NCBI RefSeq assembly: GCF_910594005.1
Contig: NC_057818.1
Coordinates: 60,028,001-60,092,000 of the forward strand
Length of the DNA: 64,000 nucleotides
DNA from: Cervus elaphus
Lineage: Eukaryota > Chordata > Mammalia > Artiodactyla > Cervidae
Direction: 5' to 3'
A model generated the notes under the pieces. The model was not told the origin of the DNA and made no database searches. It worked only from the letters and a program-made list of their open reading frames with translations. Positions 24,656-34,202 of this stretch are shown here, piece by piece; position 1 is the first letter of the stretch, and each line of letters starts with the position of its first letter. The translations under genes and the position numbers were made by a program.

Positions 24656-26400
24656 TTCGGTTTAAAAATAGGGCTTCTCTTCTTTTTTTTTTTTTTTTGT
24701 AAGGTTATAGTGTATTGAAAATGAAAATTAAGGAGTAGTAGAGGAGTACTAGAGGACTTTAAAAGAAATAAGAGAAAAAGAAAAATAGAAAATAGAAGAG
24801 AAAAAGGAAAGAAAAAAAAAGAAAAAAAAAGAAAGAAAAAGAAAAAAAAAAAAAAGAAAAAAAAATTTTTTTTTTCCCCCTAATTAAAAAATCGTAAAAG
24901 TCTGTGGAAATGAAAGTTAAGGAGTAATGGGGGAGTAATAGGGGATTTTAAAGGAAAATAAAAGAGAAGAAAGAAAAAAGAAAAAAAAGAAAAAAAGAAA
25001 AAAAAATTAAAAAAAAAAAAAAGAGAAAAAAGTAAAATTATATCTAGGAGTTTCTCTGGAGCTGTTGCGGTCAGTGTGGGTTCGGCTCAGTTTCAGATAG
25101 CTCCTCGTTCCAGCTTACGCTTCTCGATATCTACAGGCCCCTCCGGTGTAGTCAGCGTTTCCTGGAGGGATTTTAATCTGTTGCACCAGTCCCTTCTGAA
25201 GCGGTTCCCTTTGTTTATTTGGCTTCTGTTTGCCGGTCTCTTCAGAGCCTCATTTCCGCCCTGACACAGGCGGGCGGAGGTGGACTCTTACTCAGGTAGC
25301 TAGTTCCGTCGCTCTGCGGGGCAGGGAGGGCCTTGCGCTGTGGGGACAGGCTTGCGCCGCGGGGATGGGCTGGGGCTGCCGGGAGGGGCTGACGCTGCTT
25401 TCTCCGTCTGTGCTGCTCAGGCTCCCGGCCAGTCTATATGGAGCGCGCCCCGCGCTGCGCGAGGTTCCAGCCCTCGGGTGTTCCACAAAAGCGCGGAAGG
25501 AAAAGCTGCGCCCCCTCTCTGTGCCTTCCCCGTCAGAGCGGTCCAGGCAGCCAGGGGCTTGGTGGGCGCACTCTACCCAGGTGTGGCGCGCCCCCTCCCT
25601 TCCGCGGACCCAGACTCAGTTTCCGCTGGCGCCAGTCGGGTGCGCGCGCCTTCCGCCTTCCGCGTCCCCAGCCCCAGTCCCCGCCTGCGCCGGTCGGGTG
25701 CCTGCGGCCTGTGTCTCGCCGCGACCTTCCCCTCCCCCCTGCCTCCTGCCTCCCCCGGGGCTGGGCCGGTCTGCAGCCTGCGAGCTCTTCTGTGGAATTT
25801 CTCAGTCCCTTTGTTCTGCGAATGGCCGGCAGTGTGTTCCGGCCGGTTAATTTTCTCTCTCTCTTTTGCTCTCCCACAGTTCAAGTTGGCAACTCACAAA
25901 AGCTCCCTCCAATTGTCCTCAGGGCACTCAGGCCTGGACCCTACCCCAAGCAATGCCTCCCACTCCTCTCCAGGCCACCCCCACTTGCTGGTGGCAGATG
26001 CGGTGTCTGGGGTACTTTTCTGCTGGGAGTTGCTTTTAGGTTCGTAATCTGTGGGTTTTATTTATTGCTTCCCTCCCAGTCAGGTTGCCCTCCGAGATTC
26101 AAACACTTCCCCCAGGCCCGCCAGTGCGAGGGTTTCCTGGTGTCTGGAAACGTCCTCTATTAAGACTCCCTTCCCAGGATGGATCTCCATCCTTAGCTCT
26201 TTTGTCTCACTTTTTATCTTTTATATTTTGCCCTAACTCCTTTCAAAGACAATGGGCTGCCTTTCTGGGCTCCTAATGACCTCAGCTAGCGATCAGAAGT
26301 TGTTCTGTGAAGTTTGCTCTGCGTCCAATTATTCTTTTGATGAATTTGTAGGAGAGAAAGTGGTCTCTCCATCCTACTCCTCTGCCATCTTGGCTCCTCC
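24656..26400 (-). mobile_element. L1-B distal 5'UTR (outer L1, right part)
   Basis: Begins at a leader position equivalent to about 3039 of L1-A. It continues through the A/purine-rich tracts (24690-25035 on +) and the CpG-rich block (about 25270-25790) to the true 5' end (cttggctcctcc at 26389-26400), immediately followed by the right target duplication. It differs from the L1-A leader at several percent of positions, unlike the identical 5'UTR/ORF tract at 14743-18707. In L1s this region holds the internal promoter, directed leftward here. Confidence 0.85.
24745..25036. repeat. Long homopurine tracts in L1 leader
   Basis: Two runs of almost only A and G on + (about 24750-24870 and 24945-25036), separated by a T-rich patch. 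The equivalent polypyrimidine/polypurine stretch in L1-A is 2697-3015. It belongs to the L1 5'UTR. Confidence 0.85.
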
Positions 26401-26419
26401 CCTGTTCCAGCCCATTTTA
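26401..26419. repeat. Target-site duplication, right copy (19 bp)
   Basis: Perfect copy of 12686-12704, marking the 5' end of the L1-B/L1-C block. The BovB endonuclease region continues directly after it. Confidence 0.93.
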
Positions 26420-26655
26420 ATTCACTGATTCCTAAAATGTCAATGTTGACTCCTCCCATCTCCTATTTGACCACTTCCAGTGTACCTTGATTCATGGATC
26501 TAACATTCCATGTTCCTATGCAATATTGTTCTTTGCATCAGACTTTACTTCCATCACCAGTCACATCCACAGCTGGGCATTGTTTACTTTGGCACCTTCT
26601 CTGTGTTCTTTCTTGAGTTATTTCTCCACTCTTCTCCAGTAGCTGGACAGCCCCA
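26420..26655 (-). mobile_element. BovB continuation (endonuclease region)
   Basis: Antisense BovB sequence that joins 12704 once the L1 block is removed. It includes stretches typical of the BovB 5' half (gaccacttccag, catcaccagtcacatcc). No open frame remains, and it ends where a short L1 piece begins. Confidence 0.8.
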
Positions 26656-26659
26656 TGTA

Positions 26660-26808
26660 AATCCATGAAGTCAAATCACACCTTCCCACCATACACAAAA
26701 ATAAACTCAATGTGGATCCAAGGGTTAAATAGAAGACATGACACCATAAAACTCCTAGAAGAGAACATAGGAAAAACTTTCTCCGACATAAATTGCAGGA
26801 CCACTCCT
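26660..26808 (+). repeat. Short L1 ORF2 fragment
   Basis: A + strand piece of L1 ORF2. Its translation contains YTKINSMWIQGLN and LLEENIGKTFSDIN, which align with the C-terminal half of ORF2 in L1-C. About 150 bp, truncated on both sides, it lies at the boundary between units 1 and 2. Confidence 0.8.
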
Positions 26809-27674
26809 GGAAGACCCGGGATCAAAGACCCGGGAGGGGAGGGGAGGACAGTGTCTCAAACCCATATATCAGAATCTGGCTGCCTCCCTCCCACACACAT
26901 ACTTGGTATAATGATCATCCCACCGAGCCCTTGTCCTGGCTGCTGGAAGATATGTCCGTTGTACTTTAGTCTGAGCAGCTGAGTCTGTGAGAGAAAGGCA
27001 GATCAAGATTCTGGGTAAGTGATCACATCAGAAACTGACACCAAAACCAATTTGTTGACATTCTAACAAATCTAGCATGTCAGTTTATGAGAGACACGGG
27101 AATCCATGCTTTACAAGTACCAATTTTTCCTCTGTGTCTTGTATGTTAATGTGAACTGCAAATATAAATTCATTGCTAATATATTCACTGGGTTCAGACA
27201 ATAAATTACTGATTCAGTGTATGATTGTACAATAATAATTTTGTTTTGTCTTAAACTGTTTATCACATGTTACTGTTTCATGCCCTAAGGTTTATTGCCT
27301 ACATATAATTATTAAAACATTTCTATAATACATGTTATTTTAGTTGTGTTTCTGTTATGGTAACAATAGTCTTTTTGTTGCCATCCTCAGAGTGAAGCAT
27401 TATCATTCATGTCATTGCCTTGTCCTGAGGCAGGCTCCTGCTGTATTCTACTGCCAGCAGTGATGTTCATGTGTTCAGATGCTAAGACTTTATTCATAAT
27501 ATGTGGTTCCATAGAATAAAGCTTTACAAATAAATGGAAACATGTTAATTGAAATTAAAAAAATACCACAGGTCTACAAACAGAAAAGCTATGAAATCAA
27601 AATCCAATATAGATCTGGTTTATTATATGCTTGCAACTAACTAGTTGTTTGGCATGGCTGGTGATCAGTGCACT
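26809..27674. other. V1R upstream region of unit 2, no gene seen
   Basis: AT-rich sequence. From about 26835 it aligns with unit 3 from about 55311 (for example aaacccatatatca in both), so it marks the left side of the duplicated unit. A G-rich start (26811-26849) holds two copies of gacccggga followed by a gggga repeat. No coding frame or recognised repeat is evident in the rest. Confidence 0.6.
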
Positions 27675-27800
27675 CTCTTTTTTTGTTTTTGGCTGTGCAT
27701 CAAAGTTCATGAGATAATAGATCCTGGGCCAGGCATTGAACTTGGACCCTCTGCGGTGGAAGGCAGAGTTTTAAAGATTTAAGCATCTGGGTGGCTCCAC
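27675..27800 (-). mobile_element. CHR-type tRNA-derived SINE, diverged
   Basis: Starts with a T-rich/TG tail and continues with ttggctgtgcatca, gaacttggaccctctgc and agttttaaagatttaagcatctgg, which resemble the antisense of the cetartiodactyl CHR SINE. Unit 3 lacks it at the corresponding point (around 56945), so it inserted after the duplication or was lost there. Confidence 0.6.
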
Positions 27801-28139
27801 AAACCAGTCTTGAGTAGTCCAATGGGATTCAGTCCTCACTCGGCACTAAGAAGCAGGTTTGACAAATACTTAACTTGTCTGGGGGTAAGTTACAATCTTC
27901 TGTATAACTAAGGTCCCTCAGATCCTGCCTGATAAATTTGTAAAGAATGAAGCAGTGATCACATGAGTATCTTCAGTGATTACTTTTACATATTAGTTCT
28001 CTTTAAATATTATACATAGAACCATTTAAAGGCTGCTGGTAACAGAAAAACAAGAAGCAAATTTTTCCAAGTGGGAACTATTGTTAAGTGGAGAATATTG
28101 GATTTCAGTTAACATGATTCAAGTAACCCATGCCTCATA

Positions 28140-28150
28140 TTCCCATGCAG
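28140..28150 (+). promoter_or_regulatory. Possible 3' splice site upstream of V1R
   Basis: The segment ending ttcccatgcag lies 42 bp before the V1R start codon. Unit 3 has gttcccatacag at the matching position (57274-57285). V1R genes commonly have a noncoding upstream exon spliced just before a single coding exon, so a retained AG acceptor is plausible. The pyrimidine tract is weak and nothing here proves use. Confidence 0.3.
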
Positions 28151-28192
28151 GACATTCTAACGCAAAAGTACCAGTGACTGTGAACTGAAAGG

Positions 28193-29132
28193 ATGGCCTG
28201 CAGCTTTTTCATAATAGGAATGATCATCTTAGCACAGACCATGGTTGGAATTCTGGGGAATTTCTCACTCCTTTGCAGTTATATCATCCTTCACTTCATG
28301 GGTTACAGATTAAGGTCTACAGATTTGATCCTTAAGCACCTGATTATGGCCAACTCCTTGGTCCTCCTCTCTAAAGGGGTCCCCCAGACAATGGCAGTCT
28401 TTGGGTCGAAGCATATCCGCAGTGATGTTGGCTGCAAACTTCTCTTCTTTCTGCACAGAGTGGGGAGGGGAGTGTCCATCAGTAGCATCTGCCTCTTGAG
28501 TGTCTTTCAGGTGATCACGATCAGTCCCTGGAACTCCAGGTGGGCAGCGCTGAAAGTAACAGCTCCCAAGTACGTGGTTCTCTCTATTTTCCTGTGTTGG
28601 ATCCTGAAAATGCTGGTAAATGTCATTTTCCCGTTCCATATGACTGGCAAATGGAGTGACAAAAACATCACAGAGGAAAGATTTTGGCTACTGTTCTTCT
28701 ATTGTTACTGACAAAACTGGAGACGCCTTGTCTGCAGCATTGCTATTATTCCCTGATGTTTTATGTTTGGGGCTCACGCTCTGCGCCGGCAGCTCCATGG
28801 TTCTCATCCTGTACAGACATAAGCAGCAGGTCCAGCACATTCGTAGAACTGACGCCTCCTCCAGGTCCTCCCCTGAGTCCAGAGCTACTAAATCCATCCT
28901 TCTCCTTGGGAGCACCTTTGTCTACTTTTATATTCTTTCCTCCACCTGTCAAGTTCTTTTGGCTCTTTTTGATCAGCCCAGTCAGTTCCTTGTGGACATC
29001 ACTATAATTATTACTGCGTGCTTCCCAACTGTCAGCCCCTTTGTGCTCATGAGCCATAACTCCAGTGTACACAGGCTCTATTTTGCCTGGATAAGAAATG
29101 CAAAGTCTTCTACTATTATGAGAAAAGTGTGA
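28193..29132 (+). pseudogene. Vomeronasal type-1 receptor (V1R) pseudogene
   Basis: V1Rs are class A-like GPCRs expressed in vomeronasal sensory neurons, where they couple chemosignals to Gi2 signalling. The single-exon frame from ATG 28193 holds TM1 to TM4: MVGILGNFSLLCSYIILHF, then LLFFLHRVGRGVSISSICLL and SVFQVITISP, the V1R hallmark around TM3. Near 28665-28680, two bases are missing relative to the copy at 57330, and the frame ends at 28711. The rest continues in another frame (28656-29132) through TM5-TM7 to a tail ending MRKV and a TGA at 29130-29132. There is also a 12-nt in-frame deletion after the frameshift. It retains the extracellular-loop cysteine at the start of TM3 (VGCKLLFF). 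The only disabling lesion seen is the frameshift, suggesting recent loss. Confidence 0.93.
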
Positions 29133-29587
29133 ATTTTATTTATTTCTCTAATGATCAGTTGCCAGTTCATTTATTTACCCTCAGAATCCTAATTTAAATT
29201 TTGAATCTCAAGATAATATTATACCGGACATGCCAAGTGTCTTCTTCAGTATAAAGACCAATTGAAATATATTATCATGATATATGAATATATCAGTGAA
29301 GTTTTCTTGTAGAAAAGGAGCTCATGTTTATGCAATAAAGAACAGGTTGAAATAATCTGTATATTAAGAAGTGTCAAAATATGTTACTAACCAAACCAAT
29401 TTCCCAGAAATGAAGTAGGTATGGAATTATAGATTAAAGTATACATGAAATGGATCAATGTGTACAGCAGTCAGAAATAAAATTGAAAAAATTAATGTCC
29501 TTACAGAGTAAAGAATATCCTGGTTAGCACTCGAAGGTAAAATCAGGTAAGAGTTTGGGAGCCAGTTACAAGTTTATAGTTAACATT
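29133..29587. other. V1R downstream spacer, unit 2
   Basis: AT-rich 3' flank shared with unit 3 (58284-58745) at high similarity, including the 3'UTR-like start and an aataaa at 29334. No gene or classified repeat is seen. Confidence 0.6.
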
Positions 29588-30054
29588 TTTTTTCTTTTTC
29601 CTTCGTTTATATCAGTTGGAGACTAATTACTTTACAATATTGTAGTGGTTTTTGCCATACATTGATATGAATCAGTCATTTGCATGTGTTCCTCATCCTG
29701 AACCCCTCTCCCACCTCCCTCCCACCTACCTCCTAAGGTCATCCTAGGACACCAGCCCTGAGCACTTGTCCTCATGCATCAAACCTGGACTGGCAATCTG
29801 TTTCACAATTGACAATATACATGTTTCAAAGCTATTCTCTCAGATATACCCACACTTGCATTCCCCCACATAGTCCAGAAGTCTATTCTGTACATCTGTG
29901 TCTCTTTTTCTGTCTTGCATATAGAGTTTTCGTCACCATCTTTCTAAATTCCATATATATCCCTTAGTATACTGTATTGGTGTTTTTCTTTCTGGCTTAC
30001 TTCACTCTGTATAATGGGCTCCAGTTTCATCCACCTCATTAGAACTGATTTAAA
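29588..30054 (-). mobile_element. 5'-truncated L1 3' end
   Basis: T-rich start at 29587-29596, then the antisense L1 3'UTR (ccatacattgatatgaatcag and so on), matching the left ends of L1-B, L1-C and L1-D, to about 30054. It splits the duplicated unit precisely between gttaacat and gagagatggc, which are contiguous at 19-35 of unit 1 and 58738-58757 of unit 3, so it inserted after the duplication. It carries many point differences from the young L1s. Confidence 0.85.
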
Positions 30055-31567
30055 TGTTAAGAGAGATGGCAGTATTTATTAGACAGAGTCTTGCAGGGAG
30101 ATTAGCACATTAAAATATTTTCATGTAGAAATGAGCAGTTTGAAGTGAAGTACAATAGAAAGCACGCCGAAAGAAAACTATACTTTAACAAATTTTTCAA
30201 ACTGAAATATATTTGACATATAACATTGTGTAAATTTAAAGTGTAAGAATTAGTAATTTGTTACATGTAAATATTGTAATATGAACTGCCATTACAACCA
30301 CATAACACAATGTAGAACTCTTCTTTTATGTTAAATTTTTCACTGAATTATAGTTGATTTACACTATTATGGTAGTGGCAGAGGTACAACATTTTGGTTC
30401 AGTATATAGGTTATACTTTGTTTAAAGCTATTATGAACTATTGGCCATATTCCCTGTGCTGTAAAGTATGTCCTTGTAGTTTATTTATTTTACACATAGT
30501 AGTGTGTACTTCTGAATCTTTACTCTGTCTTGCCCCTTCCCAATTTCTCTCCCACTGGTAAACACTAGTTTATTCTCTATGTGCGAGAGTCTTTTTCTAC
30601 TCCATTATTTTCATCCATTTGTACTAGTTTTAGATTGCATATGTTAGGTGATAATATACAGTATTTGTCTTTCTCTGTCTGACTTAATTCACTAAACAGA
30701 ATGATATCCAGGTCCATCCATGTTAGAAGCAGCAAAATTTTATTCTTCAGGGGTGAGGAATATTCCATTGTGTGTGTGTGGGTGGGTCTGTGTGTGTGTG
30801 TGTGTGGTGTGTGTGTGTGTGTGTACTGAATTCATTAGTTAGTTTTCTGGTGGAGATATTAGGGCTTTCTATATAAAATATCATTTCTCTATAGTAGTGA
30901 CAATGTTACTTCTTCTATTAGGTGTTGAATGACTTTATTACATTTTTGTCCAAATGCAGTGGCTAGGACTTCCACGCTGATAAACCAGAGTGGCAAGAGT
31001 GAGCATCCTTCACTTGGTCCTGATTTTAGAGGAAAAAGCTTTCAGATATCCACCTCTATGGGTTTGTCATCAATGGCCTTTATTATGTTGAGATGTATTT
31101 TCTCTATGCCCATTTTTCTGAGAGTATTTACCATGAATGGATGTTAGATTTTGTCAATGCTTTTTCTACATCTGTTGACACAATCTTGTGTTTCTCTTCC
31201 TTTTTTTTAATATGGTGTATCATGTGGATTGATTTGTGGTTTTTTAACCATCCTTGCATCTCTGGAAGAATGCTACATGATAATCATTTATGATACCTTT
31301 TATAGATTGTTGATTTCTGTCTGCTAATATTTTCTTGAAAACTTTTTTCCACCATATTTATCAAGAAAATGATCTGTAATTTTCTGTAGGGTCTCTTTAT
31401 AGTACTGATATCAGTGTAGAGATAGCCTGATAGAACAAATGTAAGAGTGTTCCCCTCCTCTACAACTTTTTGGAAGAGTTTAAGAAGGATAGATGTTATT
31501 TTTAAAAATGTTTCATAGGATCACATGTGACACCATCAAGTCCTGGACATTGTTTTCTGGGAGGTTT
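30055..31567 (-). repeat. Old L1 remnant, unit 2 copy
   Basis: Collinear copy of 21-1387 plus 9111-9222 and of 58745-60243. It is antisense L1 with ORF2-derived sequence around 30920-31400 and no surviving frame. L1-A is absent from the site equivalent to 1388. Confidence 0.85.
30770..30825. repeat. (GT)n microsatellite, unit 2
   Basis: GT run with GGTGGG interruptions. It is the longest of the three homologous runs. Confidence 0.9.
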
Positions 31568-31652
31568 TTGGTTCAGTTCAGTTCACTTCAGTCGCTCATC
31601 TTGTCCTTCTCTTTGCGACCCATTGCACTGCAGTACACCAGGCATCCCTGTC
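31568..31652 (-). repeat. BovB 3'-terminal stub
   Basis: The first 85 bp of the BovB 3' end, as at 9223-9305. It stops where the retroviral LTR starts. The BovB internal 3' region that follows in unit 1 (9306-10395) is missing here. Confidence 0.8.
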
Positions 31653-32053
31653 TGTTAGGGGATGTTTAACAGGAGGATTCCTATGTGCTGTTACTCATAA
31701 ATCCTCTATTCCTTATCAGTGGAAGAGCAAGCTGCTCTCAGGGCTGGGGTCAGTGTGTGAGACAGGCTTGGGTCTCCCTCAGTAAACATTCTCTTTATGA
31801 GAAAACTGCTTTGTCTCGATCCTCTTTCATGAGCTATGGATTGTCTCTTGACCTTATGACCATCGTTAATCCCTTTTTCCCTTGGTAATTGCTGTATGTT
31901 TAGTTTTCTGATCTTTATCATTGTCGAAAGAAATTCCTTGTACAACAGCCTACATATACTCACAAAAAGATCATTAAAGCACCTTTGCTCCATCAGAGCT
32001 TAGGTCCCCATGCCTTTTTTGACTCTCTCTCTATCCATTAATGGACCCCAACA
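31653..32053 (+). mobile_element. 5' LTR of a betaretrovirus-like ERV
   Basis: A 401-bp block beginning TGTTAGGGG and ending CCAACA, directly followed two bases later by a lysine-tRNA type primer binding site. This fixes it as a 5' LTR on +. A candidate polyadenylation signal ATTAAA lies at 31973-31978. No matching 3' LTR is present in the window. Confidence 0.82.
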
Positions 32054-32055
32054 TG

Positions 32056-32074
32056 TGGCGCCCAGAACAGGGAC
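32056..32074 (+). promoter_or_regulatory. Retroviral primer binding site (tRNA-Lys type)
   Basis: tggcgcccagaacagggac resembles the complement of the tRNA-Lys3 3' end but has one extra base after the fifth C of the gcgccc block. Lysine-tRNA priming fits a betaretrovirus-like (class II) element. Confidence 0.8.
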
Positions 32075-32139
32075 TCTGGTATACGTGGCATTTCAGACGG
32101 AGTGACTCAGGGCCTATTGAAGTCAGTAAGTACTAAGAC

Positions 32140-32983
32140 ATGGGTCAAGCGACTAAAAAAGCTCCCTCATTTCTCTACTTAACTTCAAATGGCTGGAAAG
32201 CCCAATCATCTCTCTACTTTAATTCATCATTTGTTTAAAGCTCAGGGACTTTTTGGTTTCACACCATTAAATAGAAGCTTGCCTTTCAACAGTGGTTAAT
32301 TGAAATCCTTGGTTCCCTGAGAAAGACAGTTTTGATTTAGAAATTAGGCACTGGGTCAAAGCAAATGTTGATCGAGCCACCAAACGGAGAAAAAAAGATT
32401 CCAGGCGATTTCTGGCCCCTTTGGGCTCTCATTAAAGCTGTAATTCTGCCTTTTCAAGGTAAGTTCTAGCCTTCCTAATATTCAAGAACAGACAGAACAC
32501 TTATTACATGAATATAAATTAAATGATAAAACTTTACAAAAGGCCCAATTAGTACAACAGAAAATATTTCAGAATTTTCCTACAAGCCGTGCCCCGGCTG
32601 CTCTGAATGCTCCTCCTCTGCCAGCAGGCATAAATCCAAATGTCTCTCCTTCGCTAGAACCTAATGATTCTAACAACGACTCTCCTGAGACACTTTTTGA
32701 CATCAAAACTGGCAATCTTTTTTTAGATAATAATGATAAGTCCTTAGTACAGACTCATATTTGCAAAAAATCAGTACGTACTCACTCTCCTCCATAACAG
32801 AAGCTCTCTGAATTACTGGCTTTGCAATCACAAGTCTCTGAACCCGATGGTTTGTCCACTTTTCCAGCTTAAAGAAATCCTGATGCTCAAGGGCACATAA
32901 TACCTCAATATGAAGGTATTAGTTTCTTTTACAGGCAACAAATGAAAAAGGCTGTAACTGTGTATGGCCCACATTCGCCGTTT
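32140..32983 (+). pseudogene. ERV gag fragment, copy 1 (degraded)
   Basis: Opens with ATG-GGT-CAA (Met-Gly-Gln, the usual myristoylation-type Gag start), 66 bp after the primer binding site. Fragments of matrix and proline-rich Gag sequence follow across several stops and frameshifts. Near 32940-32980 a short segment (KKAVTVYGPHSPF) resembles the start of betaretroviral capsid. The fragment ends abruptly at about 32983, where BovB sequence resumes. No pol or env is attached. It is not coding. A second copy of the region 32164-32730 lies at 38867-41139. Confidence 0.8.
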
Positions 32984-34202
32984 CTAAATGCAGCTTGTAC
33001 ATCTGGAAATTCTTGGTTCACATACTGTTGAATCTTGGCTTGGAGAATTTTGATCATTACTTTGCTAGCATGTTAGATGAGTGCGATCGTGTGGTAGTTT
33101 GAGCACTCTTTGGCATTGCCTTTCTTTGAGATTGGAATGATAATAGACCTTTTCCAGTACTGTGGCCACTGATGAGTTTTCCAAATTTGCTGGTGTATTG
33201 AGTGCAGCACGTTCACAGTGTCATCTATTATGACTTGAAATAGCTCAATGGAATTCCATAAGCTCCACTAGCTTTTTTCGTCATGATGCTTCCTAAGGCC
33301 CATTTGACTTCAGACTCCAGGATGTCTGGCTCTAGGTGAGTATGAGTGATCACACCATCATGGTTATCTCTGTCATGAGATTTTTTTGTATAGTCTTCTG
33401 TGTATTCTTGCCACCTCTTCTTAATATCTTCTGCTTCTGTTAGGTCCATACCATTTCTGTCCTTTACTGCGCCCATATCTGCATGAAATGTTCCCTTCGT
33501 ATCTCCAATTTTCTTCAGGAGATACCTAGCGTTTCTCTTTCTATTGGTTTCCTCTATTTCTTTGCATTGATCACTGAGGAAGGCTTTCTTATCTCTCCTT
33601 GTTATTCCCTGGAAGTCTGCATTCAGATGGGTATATCTGTCCTTTTCTCCTTTTCCTTTATCGTCTCTTTTTTTCTAAGCTAATTGTAAGGCCTCCTCAG
33701 ACAACCATTTTGACGTTTTGCATTTCTTTTTCTTGGGTGTGGTCTTGAACAGTGCCTCCTGTACAATGTCACCAACCTCCGTCCACAGTTCTTAAGGCAC
33801 TCTGTCTAGATCTAATCACTTGAAACTGTTTGTCCCTTCCACTGTATAATTGTAACGGACTTGATTGAGGTCATACCTGAATGGTTAGTGGTTTTCCCTA
33901 CTTTCTTCAATTTCAGTCTGAATTTGGCAGTAAGGAGCTCATGATCTGAGCCACAGTCAGCTCCTGGTCTTGTTTTTGCTGACTGTATAGAGCCTCTCCA
34001 TCTTTGGCCACAAGGAATATAATCAGTCTGATTTCAGTGTTGACCATCTGGTGATGTCCATCTGGTGTAGAGTTGTCTCTTGTGTTGTTGAAAGAGGGTG
34101 TTTCTAAGACCTGTGCGTTGTCTTGGTAAAACTCTGTTAGCCTTTGCCCTGCTTCATTTTGTACTCCAAGGCCAAACTTGCCTGTTACTTCAGGTATCAG
34201 GG
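32984..34202 (-). mobile_element. BovB segment a (RT to endonuclease)
   Basis: Minus-strand BovB collinear with 10393-12376 of unit 1, minus the solo LTR found there. A short RT/linker frame remains at 33228-33476 (MGAVKDRNGMDLTEAEDI and HLEPDILESEVKWALG). It ends at a join to segment b with a short overlap (atc). Confidence 0.85.

Noticed and set aside
25230..26163. Frames of 206-241 codons on +
   Set aside because: Antisense of the L1-B leader. Same reasoning as for 1636-2373.
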